50,790 nucleotides of DNA from Deltaproteobacteria bacterium (GTDB lineage: Bacteria > Bdellovibrionota_B > Oligoflexia > Oligoflexales > Bog-1112): assembly GCA_016186945.1 (NCBI GenBank), contig JACPKR010000007.1, forward strand, positions 1 to 50,790. Reading direction: 5' to 3'. Position numbers and translations under genes: made by a program. Within the stretch, counting starts at the first letter, position 1. Each line of letters opens with the position of its first letter. Below are positions 25,683-34,080 of this stretch, piece by piece. The notes beneath the pieces were generated by a model, which saw only the letters and a program-made list of their open reading frames with translations, ran no database searches and had not been told where the DNA came from.

Positions 25683-27724
25683 CCTTAGTGTATCCTTCCA
25701 ATTCCGAATTTATTAACAGAGTTCCTTTAGGGTTACTGTCAATCGCGTCTTATCTAAAGAAACACCTTCAAATCGAAGCAAATGTCGTTCACCTCGGCCC
25801 CTACATACAATCTGAAGTCATTCAGAGGAATTCAAAATTGTATGATAATTGCGTCGATTTTCTGTTAGAGAAATTTCCTTCCGACGTATACGGTTTCAGT
25901 GCAATCGTGACTACTGAAATTCCTGCTTTACAGATTGCAGAACGGCTTAAAAGAAAAAATCGAGGTACTAAGATTGTTTTCGGTAACCAGTGGTCTGCAG
26001 TCAATGATGTCTCCGTTATGAAAGCTTTTCCTTTCATAGATTTTATCGTACGAGGGGAAGGAGAGATAACTTTTTCACAATTGATCGAAAGCTTGCTGTT
26101 CAACAACGACTTCTATTCTATCGAAGGATTGACATTTCGCAAGGAGACGACCGGAGACATTGTAAGAAATTGCGATCGCAAGAGAATACAGAATTTGGAT
26201 AGTTTATCGTTCTACGACTATAATTTGCTACATCCTTCTTTGAACGGGTATGCTCCTTCAAAGTTTGGTGGAATACATGGCCTTTTAGAATTTGGCAGAG
26301 GATGTCCGTTCTCCTGTTCTTTCTGTGCAACAACAAGACACTGGACGCAGACAATTTCCGTCTTTTCTATCGAAAGAACTATCCGCGATATTCGAACACT
26401 TGAAACTCAAGGATGTCAATTCGTCGAATTCACTTACGACAATTTTGGCACTCGCCCTAAGGAGATCGCGCGCTTTTGCGAGGATCTCATGGTATCTGGC
26501 GTCAAAGTAAGGTGGAGTGTGCGCTGTCGCTTGGATTGTTTGTCTGACAAGGTTATTTCTCTTTTGAAAAGAGCTAATTGTGTTTCCATTCTCGTAGGAT
26601 TGGAGTCAGGTTCGGAAAAAGTAATCGAAAAAATTGGGAAAAAATTGTCATTTGAAAAAGGTTTGAAAACTATAGAGAAACTCCTTGAGTCGGGTATCAC
26701 TGTTAGCTCGAGTTTTGTCTGCGGAATGCCGTTTGAAGACAAAGATGATGTTGTCGAGACCATGAAGCTGGCATGTGTGCTAGCCTCTTACGGAGAGAGA
26801 GCTTACTCGACAATTCATTTCCACACCCCTCTTCCTGGCACTCCGGTAACAAAGCAAGCGTTGCTCAGTAACAAGATAAAATTCTCGGAAGATTCGAGAA
26901 TATCCCCAGATTTCAGTCGATACTTGAATTGGGTAGACGACTCACGATTCCCTGAAGATCAAAGTCTTATAGACGCCTTTCCAGATTTGTTTACAGGGTA
27001 TGCCTATATTGAGAATGAAAATGTCTCGGCTCAACACTATGTGTCTTTAGCAGGTTATTTCAATGTTCTCGTAAGGTTTTATCCATTAACTATTCTCTGT
27101 ATCATTACGAAGCTTGAAGAGGAAGGCTCCGATTTTATTACAGAGTTTGAAAATTTTATCGCCAGCAAAGGGTTAAATGCTAGAGACCTTTTATCCATCA
27201 ATAGCCATTCAATCGCTAGTCCAAAAGAGCTTTTAGGTAATTTTGTTGAATTTTTTTACAGCATAGATTTGTGTCACGATACATTCGCAAGTTCAATATT
27301 TGATTACGAAACCGTCATCTGCGATTTTCCATCACAAAATACTGGGAACCTTCACAGGCAAATTGATATCGAAAAAAAAGTTAACTTGAACATCATGGTC
27401 CGCGAATATGACTTTGACGTTCCTAAGGTGATCTCTAAAATGAGAAGGTCGCTTTTTTCTACCCGTAATGGGAAAAATCTGCTCTGTAACGAAAAAACCT
27501 ATCTCGTCTTTTCCAAAGAGGGAAGCCTAATACGGGTTTACAAAATCGGAAGGGGTCTTTTCCGATGCCTCAAATTTTTGGAACAATCCGGCCATATTAC
27601 AAAGGCCGTAACAGACGCTTGTCAGGCTTTGGGAGTTGAAGACAAGAGTCAAGAATTATATTTGAAGAATTTCATGTCGTTTGTAACAAAAAACGGACAT
27701 TTTTTTAGGATGCAATATGAATAA
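25673..27724 (+). CDS. Second B12-type radical SAM protein, possible RRE-like C terminus
   Basis: 683 residues from ATG 25673, chosen for GAGGG about 8 bases upstream; an earlier in-frame ATG at 25628 lies inside the previous gene. B12-binding-like domain about 1-150 (LGLLSIASYLKK, IVFGNQWSAV, FIVRGEGEITFSQL). Radical SAM domain about 195-420 with C211-x3-C215-x2-C218 (CPFSCSFC). The last about 75 residues (LVFSKEGSLIRVYKIGRG onward) have the strand-helix-helix pattern of PqqD-like peptide-recognition (RRE) domains, which bind RiPP leaders. That last assignment is tentative. It overlaps both neighbours, so it is co-translated with them. Confidence 0.8.
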   Translation: MRVTLVYPSNSEFINRVPLGLLSIASYLKKHLQIEANVVHLGPYIQSEVIQRNSKLYDNCVDFLLEKFPSDVYGFSAIVTTEIPALQIAERLKRKNRGTKIVFGNQWSAVNDVSVMKAFPFIDFIVRGEGEITFSQLIESLLFNNDFYSIEGLTFRKETTGDIVRNCDRKRIQNLDSLSFYDYNLLHPSLNGYAPSKFGGIHGLLEFGRGCPFSCSFCATTRHWTQTISVFSIERTIRDIRTLETQGCQFVEFTYDNFGTRPKEIARFCEDLMVSGVKVRWSVRCRLDCLSDKVISLLKRANCVSILVGLESGSEKVIEKIGKKLSFEKGLKTIEKLLESGITVSSSFVCGMPFEDKDDVVETMKLACVLASYGERAYSTIHFHTPLPGTPVTKQALLSNKIKFSEDSRISPDFSRYLNWVDDSRFPEDQSLIDAFPDLFTGYAYIENENVSAQHYVSLAGYFNVLVRFYPLTILCIITKLEEEGSDFITEFENFIASKGLNARDLLSINSHSIASPKELLGNFVEFFYSIDLCHDTFASSIFDYETVICDFPSQNTGNLHRQIDIEKKVNLNIMVREYDFDVPKVISKMRRSLFSTRNGKNLLCNEKTYLVFSKEGSLIRVYKIGRGLFRCLKFLEQSGHITKAVTDACQALGVEDKSQELYLKNFMSFVTKNGHFFRMQYE

Positions 27725-28901
27725 GCCCAGCTTTTCCAAATACTATGTTCTTCAAAGTTTGATAAGTGCGCTCTTTCATGTGCCCGTCCTTGTTATTTTC
27801 ATGAATGATCAACTTGGAGATGTTAGCGCTGTTGCAACTCTACTTTTTGTAAAGACAATGTCCAATTTGATTTTCGAAATCCCTACGGGAATTGTAGCCG
27901 ATTATTGTGGTCGGAAAAAGTCCGCTGGCTTTGGAGTTTTTCTGGCTGCTTGCAGCACCTTGATTTATTTTTTATCGGGTGATTATTCCTGGCTGTTCGT
28001 TTCTCAAGTTCTTTTTGGCTTGTCTGAAGCATTTGTTTCAGGGTCCCTGACCTCTCTCATCTTTGAAAATGTGGAAAAGGAAAAGCCAGGTAGTTTTTCG
28101 GAAGTGCAAAGAAATCTATCCTTGATAAGTTCGCTGTCCCTTTTTGTAAGCTTTAATATTGGAAGCTTAGCGTACTCTCTCACGAAGACAGTTCCGTTTC
28201 TTTTGAGTACGATTTGTTCTTTTTTGGGGCTTTTGTGGTTTTTCGTGATTAAGGATTCTACGTCTAAGGAAGAGTCGTCAACTAACAGCGAAACTTTTAT
28301 GAAGTCTCTGTCTGGACAATCATCCAGTTTATGGCACTTGCTCTTGTCAACAGGAACCTTAGGAGGGCTTTTTTATGCCCTTTATCTTTTTGTTTTTCCT
28401 CTTTTGCTGAAAGCGGCACAAGTTCCGGAGGAGTTTTTCGGCATGATTTTCTCTGCAGGGGTTATTTGTTTTGGTTTAGGCGGAAAATATTCCGGTCTTG
28501 GTGTGAAAAATAATCGCTATCTCGAAGTTGTGGCCCCTCTGGCAATCGTATCTCTTCTTGTTTTGTGGGTTTTCTTCCCCTCAGCCGCCGTGACGGTTTT
28601 CGTTTTGTTTGCGTTTCGGTTTGTTACTGGAAGTTACAATGTAGCCCGTGACGTAGAGATGAACTATACGATAACAAGCTCGAAACATAGAACTTCGATT
28701 CTTAGCTTATCCTCGGGTCTTAATCGGGGGATTTCCGCCCTGTTTATCGTTATGCTCGGTGGGCTAATGAAGTACTACGGTCAGCAGGGGCTTGTCCTTT
28801 TCTCAGGCTCCATTGTATTGCTGGTCGGTCTGATTTCATTTCTCGCGAGTTATTTTCTCAAACTTCCATCGACCATTGACAAGGGCGCCTCCGCCCCCTA
28901 A
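27717..28901 (+). CDS. MFS transporter, probable exporter of the cluster product
   Basis: 394 residues, about 12 membrane helices. The MFS loop 2-3 motif is recognisable (GIVADYCGRKKSAG). Drug/peptide efflux members have this layout. It starts 8 bases inside the preceding radical SAM gene, with AGGA upstream, so it belongs to the same operon. It probably exports the modified peptide or gives self-protection (inference). No peptidase gene is seen. Its stop codon is part of the rnpB -10 box. Confidence 0.85.
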   Translation: MNKPSFSKYYVLQSLISALFHVPVLVIFMNDQLGDVSAVATLLFVKTMSNLIFEIPTGIVADYCGRKKSAGFGVFLAACSTLIYFLSGDYSWLFVSQVLFGLSEAFVSGSLTSLIFENVEKEKPGSFSEVQRNLSLISSLSLFVSFNIGSLAYSLTKTVPFLLSTICSFLGLLWFFVIKDSTSKEESSTNSETFMKSLSGQSSSLWHLLLSTGTLGGLFYALYLFVFPLLLKAAQVPEEFFGMIFSAGVICFGLGGKYSGLGVKNNRYLEVVAPLAIVSLLVLWVFFPSAAVTVFVLFAFRFVTGSYNVARDVEMNYTITSSKHRTSILSLSSGLNRGISALFIVMLGGLMKYYGQQGLVLFSGSIVLLVGLISFLASYFLKLPSTIDKGASAP

Positions 28902-28904
28902 ATT
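28876..28904 (+). promoter_or_regulatory. Strong promoter of rnpB
   Basis: Perfect -35 TTGACA (28876-28881), a 17-base spacer and -10 TAAATT (28899-28904), six bases before the RNase P RNA 5' helix. The -10 includes the stop codon (28899-28901) of the MFS gene. Confidence 0.75.
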
Positions 28905-28910
28905 CATGAA

Positions 28911-29298
28911 GGATTCGCGATGCAGCCCTGCGGGCTACCGCAGCCTGAACTCGAAAGGGAGATGGCTGAGGAAAGTCCGGACTTCAAAGGGCGCAATACT
29001 GGCTAACCGCCAGGCGGGGTAACCCGACGGAAAGTGCAACAGAAAGTAAACCGCCCGCCGAAATGCGGGTAAGGGTGAAACGGTGAGGTAAAAGCTCACC
29101 AGTGTAGGTGGTAACATCTATAGCTAGGCAAACCCTATTCGAAGCAAGGCCAAATAGGGGAACATCGTCACTGGCCCAGTGCGTTCCCGGGTAGGCCGCT
29201 AGAGGAAGCTGGCAACAGCTTTCCCAGATGAATGGTAGCCTCCGTGTGTAAACACGAAGACAGAATCCGGCTTATAGCAGAGCTGAATCGCAGAATCC
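28911..29298 (+). ncRNA. rnpB: RNase P RNA
   Basis: About 388 nt, catalytic RNA of RNase P, which matures tRNA 5' ends. Conserved blocks are present in order: GAGGAAAGTCCGG (28968-28980), ACAGAAAGTAAAC near 29039, AGGGTGAAACGGTGAGG near 29072 and ACAGAATCCGGCTTAT (29260-29275). The ends pair as helix P1: GGATTC-GCGAT-CAGC (28911-28926) with GCTG-ATCGC-GAATCC (29282-29298). That pairing sets the boundaries. The trmB reading frame could be extended back into this RNA, but that part is not coding. Confidence 0.95.
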
Positions 29299-29321
29299 CC
29301 TTCCCCTCAAGAAAGCATCAC

Positions 29322-30014
29322 ATGCCACTCCATAACGTAGACATTTTCGAGGACCTTCCCAGCCGTTTGGACAAGACAGTCAACCCCTACGTGAATCTCC
29401 TCGTCGGAGGGCAGCATGACTCTCTTCCCCTCTGCTACGGCCAGTCCCTGAAAGGCAAAGCCGGACGTTGGCGCGAGACTCTGTGCGAAAAAATGGGCTT
29501 CCCACCAGAAAAACTCATCCTTGAAATAGGTGTTCATAAGGGAAAAGTGATTATAAATCTCGCGCTTGACTACCCCCAATGGGGTTTTCTCGGCATGGAT
29601 ATCACATTCAAGCGAGTGGTCCTTAGCGCGGAGAAACTGACACGAGCACACACGAAGAATGCTATGATCCTTCTGGGTAACGCTCGGCACATCTCTAAGG
29701 TGTTCACCCCGGGGGAACTCGATGGGGCCATCATCTTTTTTCCCGATCCCTGGGTGAAGAAAAAAAGCCAAATGAGAAATCGCCTGCTCAATGAATCGTT
29801 CTGCCGCGACCTAAGCAGCTCCTTGAAACAAGGTGCCTTCTTTTGGTTAAAAACCGACAGCGAAGATTATTTCCGACTTGCCGAGACCATGGTCACGGGA
29901 TTAGGTTTTAAGCCCTCGGCACGATTGTTCCCCCAACCTTACGAAAGTACTTTCGAAGCTCGGTTCCGCAGTTTTATGCTCCCCACCTTCGAAGAATTTT
30001 GGACAAAGTGCTGA
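29322..30014 (+). CDS. trmB: tRNA (guanine46-N7)-methyltransferase
   Basis: 230 residues from ATG 29322, the first start after rnpB, with GAAAG upstream. SAM-binding motif LILEIGVHKGKV, the family signature FPDPWVKKKSQMRNRL and the C-terminal ESTFEARF (TrmB TxFE-type motif) are clear. It methylates N7 of G46 in the tRNA variable loop. It lies 23 bases after the RNase P RNA, both serving tRNA maturation. A family A repeat begins 3 bases after its stop. Confidence 0.92.
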   Translation: MPLHNVDIFEDLPSRLDKTVNPYVNLLVGGQHDSLPLCYGQSLKGKAGRWRETLCEKMGFPPEKLILEIGVHKGKVIINLALDYPQWGFLGMDITFKRVVLSAEKLTRAHTKNAMILLGNARHISKVFTPGELDGAIIFFPDPWVKKKSQMRNRLLNESFCRDLSSSLKQGAFFWLKTDSEDYFRLAETMVTGLGFKPSARLFPQPYESTFEARFRSFMLPTFEEFWTKC

Positions 30015-30017
30015 TGG

Positions 30018-30161
30018 TAATGGGTAAGCCACTTGGGGCAAATAGGGAGAGGGGGGTTTGGGGGGGCGAGGGAACCGTCGCTCCCCCAAGGGATTTCTTG
30101 GAGGAACCAGCTGCGCAGTTTCCTCCAAACCACCTCCTTGCCCCAAGTGGCTTACGCATTA
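30018..30161. repeat. Repeat family A, copy 5, complete
   Basis: 144 bp with both terminal inverted repeats. The left half carries the AAATAGGGAGAGGGGGG variant and the right half the hairpin and CCAAACCACCTCCTTGCC arm. It follows the trmB stop by 3 bases. Confidence 0.9.
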
Positions 30162-30179
30162 CTCGCGGACATTAGCAAC

Positions 30180-30431
30180 GTGCTACCCCCTGCCGACGAA
30201 TCTGACTTAGATGACAAGGCGCAAAAAATCCTTGATTGCGCACGCCAGATCAGCCAGTTAGAGCCTGGCGGAATATTCCGCAAAGTCAGTCTCACTCCGC
30301 TGAGCGGCTTGAAAATCGCCGGGAATGTCTCATTCAGGGTAAAAAAAGACGGGGCCCTGCAAGACCCAGAGGCTGGGAAGAACATACTGAGATTCAAGAA
30401 AACAGATGAGAGAAATCGAGAAAACACCTAA
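30180..30431 (+). CDS. Possible small protein, 5' end near repeat
   Basis: An 83-residue reading from GTG 30180 to a stop 26 bases inside ybeY. Composition is protein-like and charged (LPPADESDLDDKAQKIL, then FRKVSLTPLSGLKIAGNVSF). The open frame continues upstream through the whole family A repeat, and no good ribosome site is seen. It may be a small gene coupled to ybeY, or the rest of a gene whose start was replaced by the repeat. Family unknown. Confidence 0.35.
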   Translation: MLPPADESDLDDKAQKILDCARQISQLEPGGIFRKVSLTPLSGLKIAGNVSFRVKKDGALQDPEAGKNILRFKKTDERNRENT

Positions 30432-30966
30432 CATTTTGAACCCAGCGGAATTTAACGTTGACGTTCTGGGACCCTCAAGCACGGAATTCATCGTAAAATG
30501 CGAGAACATCTCGGCATTAGCCCACAGCATCTGCAAAAAACTAGGAGTACAAGGATTTGAATTGTGCATCAAATTTGTCGATGCCACCGAAATCGCCAAG
30601 CTCAACAAATTATATCGTAATATAAACCGCCCCACGGACGTCCTTTCCTTTCCTCAGGAAGAGTGGGACGAGCCTCTAACCCTTGAGGCTCCCCGGAGGG
30701 ATGAGATAGGGCCGACAGGACCCCTCGGCGATTTGGCGATATGCCTGGACCTAGCCCAAGAAAATGCTCAAAAGATTGGTCACGGACTTGATCGTGAGGT
30801 ATGTTTCCTCATCGTCCACGGAGTTCTTCACCTATGTGGGCACGATCACATAGAGAAGGAAGAGGAAGCCCTCATGCTGTCTCAACAGAAAAAACTTATG
30901 GCCTTCCTGGCAAATGGCCCATCGCCGACTCCGATGTGGCTCGACTGTGTACGGAAATTTGTTTAA
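30406..30966 (+). CDS. ybeY: Endoribonuclease YbeY (16S rRNA maturation)
   Basis: 186 residues. The zinc-binding signature HGVLHLCGHDH (three His) is intact, preceded by the family motif RNINRPTDVLSFP. YbeY is a metal-dependent single-strand RNase involved in 16S rRNA 3' processing and ribosome quality control. The corC-type gene follows after 29 bases, a common partnership in bacteria. Confidence 0.95.
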   Translation: MREIEKTPNILNPAEFNVDVLGPSSTEFIVKCENISALAHSICKKLGVQGFELCIKFVDATEIAKLNKLYRNINRPTDVLSFPQEEWDEPLTLEAPRRDEIGPTGPLGDLAICLDLAQENAQKIGHGLDREVCFLIVHGVLHLCGHDHIEKEEEALMLSQQKKLMAFLANGPSPTPMWLDCVRKFV

Positions 30967-30995
30967 CTTTTTAGGAGGTTGAGTTTCCAACAAGT

Positions 30996-32300
30996 ATGGT
31001 TCCCTACTTTATCATTCTAGTATGCCTCATCTTATCAGCCTTTTTTTCAGCCGCTGAGACTGCCATCACATCCCTCGGCATTCTTAAAGCAAAACACATG
31101 CTAGAAAGTCGCGGAAAAGAGGTCGAACACCTCAAGTTCTGGCTCAAACACCCAGCAAGGGTGCTCACAACTATCCTTGTCTTCAATACCGTTGTAAACA
31201 TCTTGGCCTCATCTATCGCCACCCAACTTGCCTACGAACATTTCAAGAGTGGAGCAGTAGGAATTGCGACCGGAGCCATAACATTCTTCGTTCTCGTTTT
31301 TGGAGAAATCATTCCCAAGTCCTTTGCCAAGGCTCATTATGAACGCCTCTCCATAGTCTCATTACGTTTCGTCCTGGCAGCCTATTATGCTGGCTATCCC
31401 GTCGTGAGAAGCCTGGCAAGCATCGCTGATATCGTCATAAGACTTGCCTCCCATGGGCGGCAACATATTCCCCTCATAACAGAAGACGAACTGGAGTTCA
31501 TCGTCAGCGAAGGGGAAAAAGCAGGCATCATTGGAGACATCAAAAAGAACATCATCGAAGGTGCGTTTGATTTCGACGAAACAAAAGTCCGGGAAATTAT
31601 GACACCTCGAACGGACATCCGAGCGTTTTCTGTGGAAACTCCTTTACAGGAAATGATCGGAGCTGCCATGGATACCGGCTACTCCCGCTTCCCCGTTTAC
31701 AGGGACCAAATGGACAACGTTGTGGGGATTGCACTAGTTAAAGACCTGCTTCTCAAAGCGATTTCGCAACCAAAGGAGGTGGTGACAGCAAAAGATGTTA
31801 TGAGGGAAGCCTTCTTTGCCCCCGAATCCAAGTCCATCATGGCCGTGTTCAAAGATCTCAAGAAAACAAAAAGCCATCTCGCCGTCATAATCGACGAATA
31901 CGGTGGAACAGCTGGCATCGTTACAATGGAAGATATTCTTGAAGAAATTGTGGGGGAAATCCAAGACGAATACGACGTCGAACAAGCGAAAATCATACAA
32001 GTTGACAAAAACACTTACGACGTCTCAGGATCTTTAAACATAGATGATTTCTTCAAGTTTTTTAAACTAAACCGGCTCGAGGAAAAATATATCGAGCTTG
32101 GAGAAGATGTAGATACACTCGCGGGTTGGATCACACAGCTTGTAGGACAAATGCCAAAGTCCGGGCAGAAAGTCAAAGTCGCAGCTCTGAGCATGGAAGT
32201 TCTAGGAGTCAAACACCATCGCATCAATCAAGTCCGGGTAAGAATCCTTACTCCCGAAATCGAACAGCCGGCTCCCAACCCCCCTACTACGACGCCTTAA
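30996..32300 (+). CDS. CNNM/CBS-domain CorC/HlyC-family protein
   Basis: 434 residues. N-terminal CNNM (DUF21) membrane domain about 1-185 with three to four helices (FSAAETAITSLGI start), a pair of CBS domains about 200-325 (REIMTPRTDIRAF; DEYGGTAGIVTMEDILEEIV), and a C-terminal CorC_HlyC domain about 345-425. Members are Mg2+/Co2+ efflux or transport-associated proteins of the inner membrane. AGGAGG lies about 17 bases before the ATG, farther than usual. A family A repeat starts 13 bases after the stop. Confidence 0.92.
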   Translation: MVPYFIILVCLILSAFFSAAETAITSLGILKAKHMLESRGKEVEHLKFWLKHPARVLTTILVFNTVVNILASSIATQLAYEHFKSGAVGIATGAITFFVLVFGEIIPKSFAKAHYERLSIVSLRFVLAAYYAGYPVVRSLASIADIVIRLASHGRQHIPLITEDELEFIVSEGEKAGIIGDIKKNIIEGAFDFDETKVREIMTPRTDIRAFSVETPLQEMIGAAMDTGYSRFPVYRDQMDNVVGIALVKDLLLKAISQPKEVVTAKDVMREAFFAPESKSIMAVFKDLKKTKSHLAVIIDEYGGTAGIVTMEDILEEIVGEIQDEYDVEQAKIIQVDKNTYDVSGSLNIDDFFKFFKLNRLEEKYIELGEDVDTLAGWITQLVGQMPKSGQKVKVAALSMEVLGVKHHRINQVRVRILTPEIEQPAPNPPTTTP

Positions 32301-32313
32301 GGGACCTAACTAG

Positions 32314-32457
32314 TAATGCGTAAGCCACTTGGGGCAAATAGGGAGAGGGGGGTTTGGGGGGGCGAGGGAACAGTCGCTCCCCCAAGGCATTTCTTGGATG
32401 AACCAGCTGCGCAGTTTCCTCCAAACCACCTCCTTGCCCCAAGTAGCTTACCCATTA
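32314..32457. repeat. Repeat family A, copy 6, complete
   Basis: 144 bp, close to copy 5 in sequence, with small changes in the right end (AAGTAGCTTACCCATTA). It sits between the converging corC-type and khpA genes, 13 and 6 bases from their stops, where a two-way terminator would lie. Confidence 0.9.
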
Positions 32458-32463
32458 CCCTAA

Positions 32464-32697
32464 CTATTCGTCTATGATTTGCAGAATGTAACGTTTGGAA
32501 TATTTCGCAGCAGCACAATTGAGAATTGTGCGGATGGCATCAGCTGTCCGGCCTTGACGACCGATCACTTTGCCAATGTCCTCTTTGGCAACTTTAAGCT
32601 CGATGATGTTTGTCTGATTTCCCTCGATCTCATTGATATCGATTCGAGACGTCTCATCGACCAAAGCTTCTGCAATGTAGGAAACCAGTTCTTTCAT
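32464..32697 (-). CDS. khpA: KH-domain RNA-binding protein KhpA
   Basis: 77 residues from ATG 32697, giving the family's usual MKELV start; in-frame upstream starts exist up to 32760. A single KH domain has the GxxG loop (VIGRQGRTADAIRTIL). KhpA (YlqC) binds RNA with KhpB and affects cell division and sRNA/mRNA stability. It usually lies beside rpsP and rimM; those are not here. Confidence 0.9.
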   Translation of the reverse strand: MKELVSYIAEALVDETSRIDINEIEGNQTNIIELKVAKEDIGKVIGRQGRTADAIRTILNCAAAKYSKRYILQIIDE

Positions 32698-32879
32698 CGA
32701 CACTTCGTTAACTTTTTCACCCATTGTAGTCATCCGTTCTAAGACAAGTTCAACAAACACTTCCGGAAGAAGTCTTCCTCGTCCCGCTTCCAGGGTCTAG
32801 CTCGATGGAAATCTAAATTAGAGTTTAAAGGAATTTTTTCCATATGGGAAGAGGTCAAGTCCCGTATGTTGCATAAGTT

Positions 32880-33431
32880 TTAAACAAAATGCAAGTCGGA
32901 AAGATCCATTAAAAAAGGGATTTTTTGCCAATGAGCAAGCTGATATTCGTCATTCACCTTAAGGCCAAGATTTTGCAACTCAATTTCTGCGCTTTCAATT
33001 ACTGCCGACAGAGGCAACCAATGCGCGGGGAGCTTCCCCAGATCCCTTTCCCCATAAGGACTTAGCAGGCCAACCCCCTCATCATGCACCAGTAACTCGA
33101 AAGGAGGGATAAGCGGCAGCCGGGCTTTGCCTAACACGTTCATGGCATGCATCCACCGTTTTGTCTCGGGATCTTCAGGCTCCCAACGCGAATCTTTTGG
33201 GGTGCGTAAAACTAAACTCCCCTCTCCTGCCCTTACCCGGTAGGCTATAAAGTGAAGCCCCTCGCCCAAACGGGTCATCTGAGGCGATCGGGGACGCCCC
33301 TCCATAATCCTTCGAAACTGCGCTTCGAAATAACTCCTGTCCAAAAGGCTATGAAAATGCCGGTGCAGTCGGGAAACATCCGTTTCTCTCAAAACCCCAA
33401 GTTCTTCTTTTGACCACTTCCTAGTCATCAT
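32880..33431 (-). CDS. Hypothetical protein, faintly kinase-like
   Basis: 183 residues, no signal peptide. The middle (GEGLHFIAYRVRAGEGSLVL) resembles the nucleotide-binding lobe of kinase-fold proteins, and the end (FLMDLSDLHFV) looks like a DFG-region strand, but no catalytic loop is visible. It may be a pseudokinase-like fragment or an unrelated fold. It stands alone, with no clear ribosome site. Confidence 0.6.
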   Translation of the reverse strand: MMTRKWSKEELGVLRETDVSRLHRHFHSLLDRSYFEAQFRRIMEGRPRSPQMTRLGEGLHFIAYRVRAGEGSLVLRTPKDSRWEPEDPETKRWMHAMNVLGKARLPLIPPFELLVHDEGVGLLSPYGERDLGKLPAHWLPLSAVIESAEIELQNLGLKVNDEYQLAHWQKIPFLMDLSDLHFV

Positions 33432-33621
33432 GTAAAAAGTTTAAACAAGTGCCAGACTATTGTTTAGTGAAACCTGGCTGACTGCTTTTCAAATTTCGTT
33501 TTTTGCCTTTCTTTCAAGAACTTGGACACGTTCAAAAATTTCCTCATTATGCCTCCAGGCAATGCCTTTGGCACGGGAATTGAATTGATACCAGTGAGGT
33601 ACATTTTTAAAAGGCTTTTTT

Positions 33622-33828
33622 ATGAAAGACATTGAAACCGAAAATACAAGCAAGTCACCGGACAACCTCGTCCCCCTTTTCAAAAAGACTGACGCAGGGG
33701 AAAAACGTGAGGAAGCCAACTCACTTGGGAACGCCATGGAGCGCAATAAGCGAATCCAGGAACGCCTGGAAAAGGAGCGCAAGCGGGCCAATCAGTGGGT
33801 TCTGCGAAGTTACAGATTAAAAAAATAA
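33622..33828 (+). CDS. Small highly charged protein
   Basis: 68 residues; AAAGG lies about 8 bases before the ATG. The C half is strongly basic and helical (MERNKRIQERLEKERKRANQ), probably a coiled coil or nucleic-acid contact. It is followed 18 bases later by another small gene, likely co-transcribed. Family unknown. Confidence 0.6.
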   Translation: MKDIETENTSKSPDNLVPLFKKTDAGEKREEANSLGNAMERNKRIQERLEKERKRANQWVLRSYRLKK

Positions 33829-33846
33829 CCAAAGGCAGGTGATCGC

Positions 33847-34080
33847 ATGAGCAAGATCGTCCAACTGAGTAGTTTTAGAAAGAAGAAAGAGAAAGAATCT
33901 TTCCTCGTAAGGGGTCGTTCCCCCCTTTACATGACACACCGTGCTTCTCAGGAAGATTTGGGCACTCGTCTGGCTCAACTCGACGAGCAAATTGCTCAAC
34001 TTCTTAGGGGCCAAGCAATTCTACAACACACGGAAGCTCCCGATAGCGTTGGTTATAGTCCAGCCCATAACCCACAATAA
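33847..34080 (+). CDS. Small protein overlapping the hpt 3' end
   Basis: 77 residues; GGCAGGTG lies shortly before the ATG. A basic N half (FRKKKEKE) precedes a helical segment (DLGTRLAQLDEQIAQLLRG). The last 77 bases are antisense to the C-terminal codons of hpt, so the two genes overlap tail to tail. Family unknown. Confidence 0.55.
   Translation: MSKIVQLSSFRKKKEKESFLVRGRSPLYMTHRASQEDLGTRLAQLDEQIAQLLRGQAILQHTEAPDSVGYSPAHNPQ

Noticed and set aside
29232-29321. N-terminal extension of TrmB back to 29232
   Set aside because: These bases are the 3' part of the RNase P RNA, including its conserved ACAGAATCCGG block.
29939-30159. Overlapping frames giving GARRWFGGN-like and SWFLQEIP-like peptides, recurring at 5040, 19355, 22869, 32306, 41101 and 47454
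   Set aside because: The same repeat A DNA is open in several frames and both strands because it is palindromic and GC-biased; it is non-coding.
33489-33627. A 47-residue minus-strand frame (starts MSFIKKPF) of protein-like composition
   Set aside because: It overlaps the start of the plus-strand gene at 33622, which has a ribosome site while this frame has none. Left out, though comparison with relatives could revive it.
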